This document shows, one piece after another, positions 30,443 to 38,385 of a DNA stretch of 49,129 nucleotides; the first letter of the stretch is position 1, and every line of letters starts with the position of its first letter. Under the pieces are notes generated by a model. The model did not search any database, was not told the DNA's origin, and saw nothing but the letters and a program-made list of their open reading frames with translations. A program made the translations under genes and the position numbers. This stretch comes from an uncultured Collinsella sp. Lineage in GTDB: Bacteria > Actinomycetota > Coriobacteriia > Coriobacteriales > Coriobacteriaceae. Location of the stretch: the NCBI GenBank assembly GCA_959605475.1, contig CAUHFS010000010.1, positions 1 through 49,129 on the forward strand, written 5' to 3'.

Positions 30443-31767
30443 GCCTGCAAACGAGGATTAAGGCTGCCGGCGCTGCAGCGGCGGCAGCGCCTGTAGATGC
30501 GGGGCGTCGCCGCGCGGTGAAACGACGCACCAAGCGCGCCGTGATGGACCGCATGGGTTACGACGAAGTGGCGCGTATCAGCGCCTATATCGACCCGGCA
30601 CTTGCCCGCTCGGAATTGCGTCCTGCGGTGGAGGCGGCGCTCAATGTTGAGGAGCCGACCGATCTCGCGACGCCCGAGCGCGAAACCATCATCGACGAGA
30701 TTTTGGATGACGTGGTGGGCTTGGGGCCGTTGCAGCCGCTCATCGAGGACGACACCGTTACCGAGATCATGATCAACGGCTGCCGCTCGGCTTTCTTTGA
30801 ACGCGGCGGCGTCTTGTACCCCATCGAGCATGCGTTTGAGGATGATGAGCAGATCCGTGTGCTTATCGACCGCATTATCTCGCCACTTGGCCGCCGTATC
30901 GACGAGCGCAGCCCCATCGTCAACGCCCGCCTCAAAACGGGCTATCGCGTCAACGCGGTGATTCCGCCTGTGGCGATTGACGGACCGATTCTCACCATCC
31001 GAAAGTTCTCGGACCGTATCTGCTCGCTGGACGAGCTCGTGGGGTTGGGATCGCTGCCGCTTTGGTATGCGCAGCTGCTGTCGTGTGCGGTGTCGCTGCG
31101 ACAGGACCTGGCGGTTGCGGGAGGCACGGGATCTGGTAAGACCACCCTGCTCAACGCGTTGTCATGTGAGATTTCCACCGGCGAGCGCATCGTGACGATC
31201 GAGGACTCTGCCGAGCTCAAGTTTGCGCATCATCCGCACGTGGTGCGCCTAGAGGCGCGCGAGGCTTCAATTGAGGGCGAGGGCGCGGTGACGATCCGCG
31301 ACCTGGTGACTAATGCCCTGCGCATGCGCCCCGACCGCATCGTGGTGGGCGAGGTGCGCGGTGCCGAGTGCTGCGACATGTTGCAGGCCATGAACACGGG
31401 CCACGACGGGTCGCTCACCACGCTTCATGCGGGTTCAGAACAGGAGACCGTGGTGCGTCTGACGTTGCTTGCACGTTATGGCATCGATCTGCCGAGCGAG
31501 CTCATCGAGGAGCAGATTGCCATGGCGCTCGACGGCATCGTGATGTCCGAGCGCCACGCCGATGGCAGGCGCTTCGTCTCCTCGTATTCGGGGGTGCGAC
31601 GCGCCGCATCGGGCGGCGTAGAGCTCGAGCGCTATGTGACGTTCGATGCCGCCGAGCGCACCTGGACGCTTGACCGCGAGCCGCCGTTTATCGCAGAAGG
31701 CCTGCGGTCGGGGACGCTCACACAAGAGGAAGTGGACGAATGGAGATCACTGTGCCCCTCGTCGTAG
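30439..31767 (+). CDS. tadA: Tad pilus motor ATPase TadA/CpaF
   Basis: This secretion ATPase powers Flp pilus extension. Its 442 residues include the N-terminal domain with VTEIMINGC, Walker A GGTGSGKTT (Lys234), the Asp box TIEDSAELKF, Walker B RIVVGEVRGAE and the His box HDGSLTTLHAGS. All are intact, so it should be active. The ATG overlaps the tadZ stop by 4 bases. The end runs 28 bases into tadB. Confidence 0.95.
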   Translation: MSLQTRIKAAGAAAAAAPVDAGRRRAVKRRTKRAVMDRMGYDEVARISAYIDPALARSELRPAVEAALNVEEPTDLATPERETIIDEILDDVVGLGPLQPLIEDDTVTEIMINGCRSAFFERGGVLYPIEHAFEDDEQIRVLIDRIISPLGRRIDERSPIVNARLKTGYRVNAVIPPVAIDGPILTIRKFSDRICSLDELVGLGSLPLWYAQLLSCAVSLRQDLAVAGGTGSGKTTLLNALSCEISTGERIVTIEDSAELKFAHHPHVVRLEAREASIEGEGAVTIRDLVTNALRMRPDRIVVGEVRGAECCDMLQAMNTGHDGSLTTLHAGSEQETVVRLTLLARYGIDLPSELIEEQIAMALDGIVMSERHADGRRFVSSYSGVRRAASGGVELERYVTFDAAERTWTLDREPPFIAEGLRSGTLTQEEVDEWRSLCPSS

Positions 31768-32666
31768 GGGGCTTGGCAGGGCTTTCTGTCGCGACGGCGT
31801 GCGGGGCGGAACCTCGTGTGCCGCAGGTACCGCTGGCGGAGCTGGCACGTCAGGCGCTCGAGATGGTGGCAGAGAAGCTGCCGCGTGAGCTGGTGGAAAA
31901 CGATCTGCTGAAAAAGATCGCCCGTTCGTGGGCATCGCTGGCTCCGGCGCATCGCCTTGGCCTCGTGATCGAAGATGCTTCGGGACGTTTGGCGTTTCTG
32001 CTGCTATCGAGCGGTGTCTGCTGCGTTTTACTAACGATGGTGTCGTTATCGCCCCTCGGATTTGCCTTGGGACTTGTTGCTCCGTTTGCCGTTGGTGCCG
32101 CTCGGGATGGCTTTGAGAGCCGGCGCGAGCAACACGATGCAGAAGAGGCAATGCCCGAGGCGTTTACCGCACTTTCCATGTCGCTTGCCTCGGGACATTC
32201 GCTGGCCCAGGGCATGCGCTTTGTGGGCGCTCATGCGCAAGAGCCAGTGCATACCGAGTTTTTGCGGGTGGCGGCGGCGATCGATTGCGGCATCTCGGCG
32301 ACCGACGCGCTCGATGACTTGCTCGTGCGTATCGACGCCCCCGGTCTTTCGCTTGTGACCTTGGCGCTTAAGGTGTCTCAGCGCACCGGCGCTCCGCTTG
32401 CCGACTTACTGTCCGAGGCGTCGAGCATGGTGGGGGAGCGCATTGAGCTCAAGCGCCGCCTGGATGTTAAGACGTCGCAGGCTCGCATGTCTGCGCATAT
32501 GGTCGCGGCGATGCCGGCGGGCATGTGCGCGGTGTTGGCGCTGCTTTCGGCAGATTTTCGTCGCGGTCTTGCGACGCCTGCCGGCGCGGGCGCTGTGGTG
32601 CTGGGTCTTGCCCTCAACGCCGTCGCCCTGGTGGTTATCCGGCGCATTATGCGGGTGGAGCTATGA
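31740..32666 (+). CDS. tadB: Tad pilus inner-membrane platform protein TadB
   Basis: The 308-residue type II secretion F-domain protein anchors the pilus motor. Hydrophobic segments lie at about 80-120 and 255-300. The T2SSF core between them has PEAFTALSMSLASGHSLAQGMRFV and VTLALKVSQRTGAPLADLL. It starts inside the end of tadA and its stop overlaps the tadC start (ATGA), a sign of coupled translation. Confidence 0.9.
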   Translation: MEITVPLVVGGLAGLSVATACGAEPRVPQVPLAELARQALEMVAEKLPRELVENDLLKKIARSWASLAPAHRLGLVIEDASGRLAFLLLSSGVCCVLLTMVSLSPLGFALGLVAPFAVGAARDGFESRREQHDAEEAMPEAFTALSMSLASGHSLAQGMRFVGAHAQEPVHTEFLRVAAAIDCGISATDALDDLLVRIDAPGLSLVTLALKVSQRTGAPLADLLSEASSMVGERIELKRRLDVKTSQARMSAHMVAAMPAGMCAVLALLSADFRRGLATPAGAGAVVLGLALNAVALVVIRRIMRVEL

Positions 32667-33304
32667 GCGCCCCGGTTGCAGTTGCGGCTTGCCTGTGCGC
32701 CCTGAGTGTATTTGTCGCGACGGGTTTGGATCGGGCGGATGCACGCAAGATCGCAGGGGCCTGCATGCGCGAGGCGGTGCTGGTCGCTGCCGCGGGTCGC
32801 TCGGTGGTCAATGCTCTGACCGCGCGAGTGAAGGGCGCGGTTGGAGCGGGCGGCCCGGCGCGAGTGTCGCTCGGCGAAGTGTCCGAGATGATCGATGTTG
32901 TGCGCTTGGGTCTTTCGGCCGGTCTTTCGTTTGATGCGGCGCTTGAGATTTTCTGCGCCAACCGCCGGTCAGTGCTGGCTCTTCGCCTTGAACGCGCCTG
33001 TATGGCGTGGCAGGTGGGCGTGGGCACGCGTGAGGACGAGTTGTTGGCCGCCGCGCGCGACCTGGACGTGCGAGCGCTCGAGACCTTTGCCATCACGGTG
33101 GGGCAGGCGCTCGCCCTGGGTGCCCCACTTGCCGAGACGCTGGCCGCTCAAAGTCGCGAGATCCGTGCGGCTCATCGCGCCGCGGTCGAGCGCGAGATCG
33201 AGCGTGCACCCGTCAAGCTGCTGATTCCCACCGGCACGCTCATCTTGCCGGCGTTGCTTCTGTCCATATTGGGCCCGCTGCTGGGAGCAGGCGGGATGAT
33301 GTAG
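32663..33304 (+). CDS. tadC: Tad pilus inner-membrane platform protein TadC
   Basis: The 213-residue T2SSF-domain partner of TadB contains EMIDVVRLGLSAGLSFDAALEIF and ITVGQALALGAPLAETLAAQS, with a hydrophobic C terminus (LILPALLLSILGPLLG). It is shorter than many TadC proteins and has only weak N-terminal hydrophobicity. ATG 32663 is chosen because it overlaps the tadB stop by 4 bases. The pilin gene follows 10 bases later. Confidence 0.87.
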   Translation: MSAPVAVAACLCALSVFVATGLDRADARKIAGACMREAVLVAAAGRSVVNALTARVKGAVGAGGPARVSLGEVSEMIDVVRLGLSAGLSFDAALEIFCANRRSVLALRLERACMAWQVGVGTREDELLAAARDLDVRALETFAITVGQALALGAPLAETLAAQSREIRAAHRAAVEREIERAPVKLLIPTGTLILPALLLSILGPLLGAGGMM

Positions 33305-33314
33305 GGAGGAATAC

Positions 33315-33548
33315 ATGAACACGATGACTGACGCTGCTGGCAAGGTCCAGGGCTGGGCGTTTTGCCGGGCGGCACATGTTCGTCAGCGCGCCAAGGAACT
33401 ATTGCAGGAGGAGAGTGCACAGGGTACCACCGAGTATGCCATCTTGGTCGGCGTGCTCGTGGTGATCGCGATCATCGCCATCGTCGCATTTAAGGGCAAG
33501 GTCCAAGATCTATGGAACGCTATCAGCGAGGGCATCAACAGCCTGTAG
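33315..33548 (+). CDS. flp: Flp-type major pilin
   Basis: This 77-residue type IVb pilin has a hydrophilic leader of about 36 residues, then a processing-site region QGTTEYAILVG and a 20-residue hydrophobic helix. The Gly before TTEY fits prepilin cleavage with the Glu/Tyr pair near the mature N terminus. GGGAGGAA lies 4-5 bases before the ATG, the strongest ribosome site in the operon, as expected for a major subunit. No prepilin peptidase gene is in the window. Confidence 0.88.
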   Translation: MNTMTDAAGKVQGWAFCRAAHVRQRAKELLQEESAQGTTEYAILVGVLVVIAIIAIVAFKGKVQDLWNAISEGINSL

Positions 33549-34075
33549 AGGGCGAGCGCCCCATCGGGGTGCTGCTGGTGTTTGCTTGCCTGACCGTGGC
33601 GATAGCGGTGGTGCTTTGGGGGCTTAACGCCGCGCGGCAGCAGCGTCCTGGGACCGCCTCCGATTTGGGCTCAGATTCGGCGGTGGCGTCTCAAAAAGAT
33701 GAGATGCGAGATGCGGACGATTCGGATGTCGCTGTCACGGCGCAAACCTTTCTGCGGACGCTCGACAAGCGGTCTGGCACTGCGACGGATTCGCCTGAGG
33801 GCAACGCGATTGCGGTCCGGCTTGCATGGTCCGAGGACCGACCGATGACCGAAGCGGCGGCGGATATGCTGCGTGCCTATCGCGAGGTACCCACGGCGCA
33901 ACTTGCTCTGAGCGGCTATCTCGACATCAAGGGAAACGTGTGGGGCGCCATCGTGCGCGACGAACGCGGCTGGGTCGATATGGTGACAATTGCCGCGGAT
34001 GCTGGCGATGCTTCGTGTCGTCTGCGCGCCGTGCGCCTGAGCCCGCAGGCAACGGACTCAAAGGAGGGATCGTGA
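33512..34075 (+). CDS. Tad-operon membrane-anchored protein of unknown function
   Basis: Not recognised. The protein is predicted at 187 residues from ATG 33512, which overlaps the pilin gene by 37 bases and lacks a clear ribosome site; GTG 33570 is an alternative. One membrane helix lies near residues 18-40 (IGVLLVFACLTVAIAVVLWGL). A soluble domain of about 130 residues follows, with AYREVPTAQLALSGYLDIKGNVWGAIV and DERGWVDMVTI. It is probably exposed outside. Its position between two pilin-like genes suggests an assembly or anchoring role. Confidence 0.65.
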   Translation: MERYQRGHQQPVEGERPIGVLLVFACLTVAIAVVLWGLNAARQQRPGTASDLGSDSAVASQKDEMRDADDSDVAVTAQTFLRTLDKRSGTATDSPEGNAIAVRLAWSEDRPMTEAAADMLRAYREVPTAQLALSGYLDIKGNVWGAIVRDERGWVDMVTIAADAGDASCRLRAVRLSPQATDSKEGS

Positions 34076-34076
34076 A

Positions 34077-34295
34077 ATGCATGATGTCCTGCGTGAGGAA
34101 TCTGCCCAGGCGACGGTCGAATACGCCATCGTCACGGTGGCGCTGTTATCGATCGTGCTGGCGATCGCGGGACTTTGGCGTGCCGGCACCGATGGGCGCT
34201 TGGCGGCGCTGGTTGAGCGGGCGGCATCCCATGGCGTTGCCTCGACGTCGGTTATCGACGCCGCTGCGGCCGCTAAGGACATCGCGTTGTATTGA
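34077..34295 (+). CDS. Small pilin-like protein (minor pilin or pseudopilin)
   Basis: The 72-residue protein has a six-residue basic/acidic leader, then EESAQATVEYAIVTVALLSIVLAIAGLWRAG. This is the same EESAQ-xT-EYAI pattern as the Flp pilin but without Gly before the cleavage region. AAAGGAGG stands upstream of ATG 34077. It is likely a minor subunit related to TadE/Flp. Confidence 0.8.
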   Translation: MHDVLREESAQATVEYAIVTVALLSIVLAIAGLWRAGTDGRLAALVERAASHGVASTSVIDAAAAAKDIALY

Positions 34296-34767
34296 TGCCG
34301 CGCGCGAGGACCGGGCGCAGTCTACGGTCGAGGCCGCTTTTTTGCTGCCGACGTTTCTGACACTCATCCTTCTCGCGCTGCAACCGGTGTGCCTGCTCTA
34401 TACGCGCGCGGTCATGGAGTCTGCCGCCGCCGAGACCGCGCGGCTCATGACCACGACGACGGCGGAGGACGACGATCTTAAGGAGTTCACCCGCCGCCGA
34501 CTTGCCGCAGTGCCCAACGTTTCGATCTTTCATGCCGGCGGGCCGTTGTCGTGGGATATCGAGCTTGGCCGGGCCGGTGCGGGTGGCGTCTCGTCCGTGT
34601 CCGTTTCCGGCGAGGTCAAGCCGTTGCCTGTGATCGGTGCGTTTGCGCAGGCTATGGGTGGTACCGCCGAGGGCGGCTACGTTGAGCTCAAGGTCGATGT
34701 CTCGTATCAATCGCGTCCCGAATGGCTGGAGGGAGATTATGATTCGTGGATTGCTGCATGGGATTAG
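34231..34767 (+). CDS. TadE-like minor pilin with an unclear start
   Basis: The coding signal begins at EDRAQSTVEAAFLLPTFLTLILLALQPVCLL, a typical TadE-like N-terminal helix, and continues to the stop at 34767. No ATG, GTG or TTG lies in this frame after the previous gene ends. Available starts are ATG 34231, deep inside the upstream gene, or the unusual ATT 34291 overlapping its stop. An ATG at 34295 in the usual TGATG arrangement is out of frame by one base, next to a CCGCGCGCG run. A one-base deletion there would explain it. Confidence 0.65.
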   Translation: MALPRRRLSTPLRPLRTSRCIDAAREDRAQSTVEAAFLLPTFLTLILLALQPVCLLYTRAVMESAAAETARLMTTTTAEDDDLKEFTRRRLAAVPNVSIFHAGGPLSWDIELGRAGAGGVSSVSVSGEVKPLPVIGAFAQAMGGTAEGGYVELKVDVSYQSRPEWLEGDYDSWIAAWD

Positions 34768-36904
34768 GCGCTGCCTGTTGCGGGTGACGCAAGGGTTTGC
34801 GGCCCGCCGTCGACCAGGCGCTCTCCGCAAACGAGGCGGCTTTATGGGTCGAGCCGGTGTCGATCTGTTTATCGAAGACGGCGCCTATACCACGCTTTCT
34901 TCTGCCGTGGTCATCCTAGTGGTGCTCACATTGTTGTTTTCGTCGACCGCGGCGATATGGAGCATGTCGCGTGCCGGGGATACTCAGGTGGCGGCTGATA
35001 GTGGCGCGCTGGCGGGTGCCAACGTAGTGTCGTCCTATCACACGGCTGCCACGGTGGTTGATGCGAGCATCTTGAGTCTGGGGCTGGCGGGGTTTGCCAC
35101 GATCGGGACGGGCCTGGTCGCCATCCTCATCCCGGGTGCCGAGCCGGTTGCCGGCAATATGGTCGACACCGGGATTGAGATCATTAAAACGCGCAACAAG
35201 TTTGCCAAAAGCGCATCGGAAGGCTTACAGAAAATCGAGACGGCTCTGCCGTATCTGATCGCCGCGCGTGCCACGCAGGCGGTGTCGGCGCAGGATACCG
35301 ATAGTGTGACCTATACCGGTACGGCGCTTGCCGTGCCCAGGACATCCGAGTCTGACTTCGCTGCGCTCGAGGGGTCCGAGATCTCGACCGATGCCATTAA
35401 AGACACATCAGATGATTTAGAGTGTGCGGCCGAGGAGCTGCGGAAGGCTTCTGAGGACACGGCGAAGGCTAAAGAGCGTGCTTGGCTGGCGGATTGTGGT
35501 GGGTCTGACAAGGGCTCGGTCGGCAGCTGTTCTTGCATGTGGGAGCGTGCGAAAAGCCTAACGGATCTCTCCGGTGTTCAAAATCCGCATTACTCATCGA
35601 GCGTTACGTGGGAGCCCCAAGTTGCCCTTGATCGCGCGAAGGACTACTACCATTGGCGTCTGACAAATGAGAAGCCCCACGGCTCGAGTGTCGAGATGAA
35701 GGCAGAGTCTGCGGCGCGTAAGGCGTTTTATACCTATGCGAGCGCGGAGGTCGATCGGGCGCATATAACCGAGAACGGAGACAGGGTTTCCTCCTATATT
35801 CCGCTGCTGCCGCGCAACTCTGATGAGGTTCGGGCGACGGAACTCTATACCGATGCGGTGTGGCCGACTAGCGTGAACGATGACAAGGCGTATCTGCATT
35901 ACGGGACGACCTGCCCTAACTATAAGAAAGGGACGCCGAGCGGATTTGCTTCGGTTGCCGATTACGATGGACAGGATAAATGCAGCAAATGCCATTTTGG
36001 CGTTTTGTCGCTTGGTGCTGTTGCGGCGCCTTCAACCTCTATCGAAAACGGCTTCGAATATCACTTCGACGAGTTCAAAAAGGCCTTGGAGGAATACGTC
36101 AAATGTCGGAACAAAGAGCTTGAGCTCATGCGTCAGACCGAGGATGAGGCCGACCGTGCGAGCAATGCGTTTGACCAGGCCATTAAAGCGCTTTCGGGCG
36201 AGCGTCCGCGTATCGCTCCGCCCGGTCGCAACGGCGTGGTTGCCTTTGCGGTTTCGGGTGCCATCTCGAGCCCCGATGAGCTCAACTCTTCGTTTAACAC
36301 GGCAGTCAGGCTTGGCGATCGCGGTGCCATCTCTGCCGCGGTGCTGGCGCCCGATGGGGCGACGGCGCAAAACAACGTGCTTTCGCGATTTTTCTCGACA
36401 TTGAAGGAACGCTCGGGTGGCGTTGCCGGCGTACTCGATGGCGTCATGGATGTCTGGGGACGGCTGCTTGTGGGATACGGAGACATCCAAGGTTCGGCCG
36501 ACGAACTTATGGACGAGATGATTAAAGGCCTAGGAGGGGGCAGCGGCGCGTTGGGCTCCATCGCATCGTGGCTCGGCGATACCGTTTCGGCGTCCGTGGC
36601 GGCGCTGGGTTTGGAACCGTGCGACTTGCGCCTGCGAAAGCCGGTGCTGACTGATTCCGCCAACGTCATTAAGAGCCCGGGGTCTGACATTGCTGGTCTC
36701 TCTCAAGCGCAAGACAAACTGCGAAGTATTCCGTTGGGCGTGACCGATCCCAAGGCGCTTTGCGAGGCGTTGGAATATCAAGTCGAACGCACCATCAGCG
36801 GTACGGTGTTCACGCTTGCGGAGATTCCTCTGCCCGGCGGCGGCTCCATCCCGCTCACCGTCGATGTCGCCACGCTGGTTGGCGCTCTGGGCGGTGGGTC
36901 GTAA
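34739..36904 (+). CDS. Large TadG-like surface protein of the Tad operon
   Basis: The 721-residue protein has a basic N terminus and one hydrophobic segment (about 57-80, AVVILVVLTLLFSSTAAIWSMSRAGDTQVAADSGALAGA). That segment is the hallmark of TadG/pilus minor proteins (RagD-type, with AADSGALAGA). The rest is an external, partly coiled-coil domain. A CSKCH motif follows an upstream Cys; it would suit zinc or disulfide and, alone, does not show a c-type cytochrome. ATG 34739 has GGAGGGAG upstream and overlaps the preceding gene. Its stop overlaps the next start (TAATG). Confidence 0.8.
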   Translation: MIRGLLHGIRRCLLRVTQGFAARRRPGALRKRGGFMGRAGVDLFIEDGAYTTLSSAVVILVVLTLLFSSTAAIWSMSRAGDTQVAADSGALAGANVVSSYHTAATVVDASILSLGLAGFATIGTGLVAILIPGAEPVAGNMVDTGIEIIKTRNKFAKSASEGLQKIETALPYLIAARATQAVSAQDTDSVTYTGTALAVPRTSESDFAALEGSEISTDAIKDTSDDLECAAEELRKASEDTAKAKERAWLADCGGSDKGSVGSCSCMWERAKSLTDLSGVQNPHYSSSVTWEPQVALDRAKDYYHWRLTNEKPHGSSVEMKAESAARKAFYTYASAEVDRAHITENGDRVSSYIPLLPRNSDEVRATELYTDAVWPTSVNDDKAYLHYGTTCPNYKKGTPSGFASVADYDGQDKCSKCHFGVLSLGAVAAPSTSIENGFEYHFDEFKKALEEYVKCRNKELELMRQTEDEADRASNAFDQAIKALSGERPRIAPPGRNGVVAFAVSGAISSPDELNSSFNTAVRLGDRGAISAAVLAPDGATAQNNVLSRFFSTLKERSGGVAGVLDGVMDVWGRLLVGYGDIQGSADELMDEMIKGLGGGSGALGSIASWLGDTVSASVAALGLEPCDLRLRKPVLTDSANVIKSPGSDIAGLSQAQDKLRSIPLGVTDPKALCEALEYQVERTISGTVFTLAEIPLPGGGSIPLTVDVATLVGALGGGS

Positions 36905-37380
36905 TGAGTATCCGCATGCGTCTGCGCGAGGAGCGCGCCCAAGCGACGGTGGAGATAGCAGTGGTTACGCCCGTTTTGCTGGTGCTGGCACTCATCGTAT
37001 ACAACGTCATGATCTATGCCAGCGCTGTCGCGCGCTTCGACCGCGTGGTGCCCGACATCGTGTTGGCGCACGCCGTAGCGCCGAGCGGGGAGGGCGACGA
37101 AAGCTCTGTCGATGCCTCGGCGACGGTCCGGACTCAAATTCTGAATGCCATGGAAGGCTATGACTTGCAGATCGAAGTGTCGAGCGAGCAAGGCGCGGAG
37201 GCATCGGATGGTGGCCTGCTCTCCCTATCCGGTACGTTTAGGACCTACACCTGCACCATGCACTATGAGCCGTGGCCGACTTCTCTCAGCATCGCTGGCG
37301 TTCCGCTGGGGGCGCCGACAACGTTGTCGCACGAGCGCGCGGTGACGGTCGATCCATGGCGTCCGGGGGTGGTCATGTGA
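36904..37380 (+). CDS. TadE-like minor pilin
   Basis: The 158-residue protein opens with a short basic leader and RAQATVEIAVVTPVLLVLALIVYNVMIYASAVARFD, a TadE-type signal and helix. An external domain of about 110 residues follows. The start ATG 36904 overlaps the preceding stop; ATG 36916 (MRLREE) is also possible. With the 34077 and 34231 genes this makes three pilin-like minor subunits besides Flp. Confidence 0.82.
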   Translation: MSIRMRLREERAQATVEIAVVTPVLLVLALIVYNVMIYASAVARFDRVVPDIVLAHAVAPSGEGDESSVDASATVRTQILNAMEGYDLQIEVSSEQGAEASDGGLLSLSGTFRTYTCTMHYEPWPTSLSIAGVPLGAPTTLSHERAVTVDPWRPGVVM

Positions 37381-37736
37381 CCGCGGTCTCGTTCTACATC
37401 GCCTACGCGCGGGCACTCAATAGGCTGGGCTGGACGCCGGCCGAGTTTGCGGTGGCGGAGTCGTTTGCCGTGCGCCTGCGCGGCATGCTGGGACGGTGTC
37501 CGGTTGCCGCCAACGGTCTGCCGCTCGTCATGGCATTTCCACGCTGCTCTTCGGTCCATACGTGTTTTATGGCCTATCCCATCGATATCGCCTTTATCGA
37601 TGCACGTGGCTATGTCCTCGTATGCTACGAAAACGTACGTCCCTGGCGTATGTGCTCCTGCCCCGGCGCCTGGGCCGTACTAGAGCGTCCTTCAATCATT
37701 GTTTCGACCCCTGCTCTCCAACGCGTGCCGGCTTAA
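37377..37736 (+). CDS. DUF192 protein at the end of the Tad operon
   Basis: The 119-residue protein matches DUF192: LRGMLGR near the start, VHTCFMAYPIDIAFID, GYVLVCYENVRPWR and AWAVLER. DUF192 folds into a small beta barrel and often sits next to Tad or CpaA genes; its biochemical role is unknown. GTG 37377 overlaps the preceding TGA (GTGA), which places it in the same operon. There is no signal peptide here, although many members have one. Confidence 0.82.
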   Translation: MTAVSFYIAYARALNRLGWTPAEFAVAESFAVRLRGMLGRCPVAANGLPLVMAFPRCSSVHTCFMAYPIDIAFIDARGYVLVCYENVRPWRMCSCPGAWAVLERPSIIVSTPALQRVPA

Positions 37737-37833
37737 GGGACTGAGCGAAAAACTTCTTGCTGCCGGCTGATGCCTCTGACGTGCCGATTTATAGAACCGA
37801 GGCTGTGCTCAAAAACTTTTTTAAAATTCTCGG

Positions 37834-37861
37834 TTGACCGGAACGCGTCCTTGGTTATACT
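37834..37861 (+). promoter_or_regulatory. Promoter of tRNA-Phe
   Basis: TTGACC (37834-37839) and TATACT (37856-37861) have a 16-base spacer and lie 32 bases upstream of the tRNA. Confidence 0.85.
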
Positions 37862-37893
37862 AATCAAGCCTTGAAACAAGGCACACCTCAAAT

Positions 37894-37966
<73 letters not shown>

Positions 37967-37979
37967 CCTTGAATTGACT

Positions 37980-38010
37980 AGGACCTCTGCAAAGGGGTCC
38001 TTTTCTTTTA
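37980..38010 (+). terminator. Terminator of tRNA-Phe
   Basis: AGGACC pairs with GGTCCT around TCTGCAAAGG, followed by TTTCTTTT. Confidence 0.85.
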
Positions 38011-38022
38011 TCGAGGGCTCTG

Positions 38023-38193
38023 CGGAAACTGCGTCCCGGAATCCGGCGTCAGAATGGGACGTGCTTTCCTTTTGCAGCCTTTGGCGGAAACTGCATCCCA
38101 GATCCCGCGCTCAGAACGGGATGCATTTTCCGGTTGAGGCCTCGAACGGAAAGCGCATCCCAGTCTTTTGCGAAAAACGGGATGCGCTTTCCG
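38023..38193. repeat. Three tandem 62-bp hairpin units
   Basis: Units begin with CGGAAA at 38023, 38085 and 38147, an exact 62-base period. Each has a left arm CGGAAAnnGCrTCCC, a loop of about 15-18 bases containing CAGAA or AAAAA, and a right arm GGGAyG..TTTCC. The third unit has a perfect 15-bp stem (CGGAAAGCGCATCCC). Unit-to-unit changes keep pairing: GCGTCCC/GGGACG in unit 1 and GCATCCC/GGGATGC in units 2 and 3. They occupy most of the 420-base gap after tRNA-Phe. Confidence 0.85.
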
Positions 38194-38385
38194 GCGCTTA
38201 CTTCCGACGTGCGTGCACATCTCGGCGCACCAGCTCGTGCCCGCCCGCCCCAGACATTCCTCCCACTTTCGCGTCACTTTGCAGACCGTTCGGTCGCCTG
38301 TCCGCACACGCGGGTATACTCAAAACGATACTTATCCTACGCAATACGATGCGGGTTCGACCTGCATGATCCGAAGGGGGCAGTG

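Noticed and set aside
35973..35987. Cytochrome c heme site (CSKCH) in the TadG-like protein
   Set aside because: A single CxxCH without other cytochrome features is not enough to call; kept only as a low-interest observation.
38023..38193. CRISPR array
   Set aside because: The three units are hairpins repeated almost completely end to end; there are no unique spacers of constant length and no cas genes.
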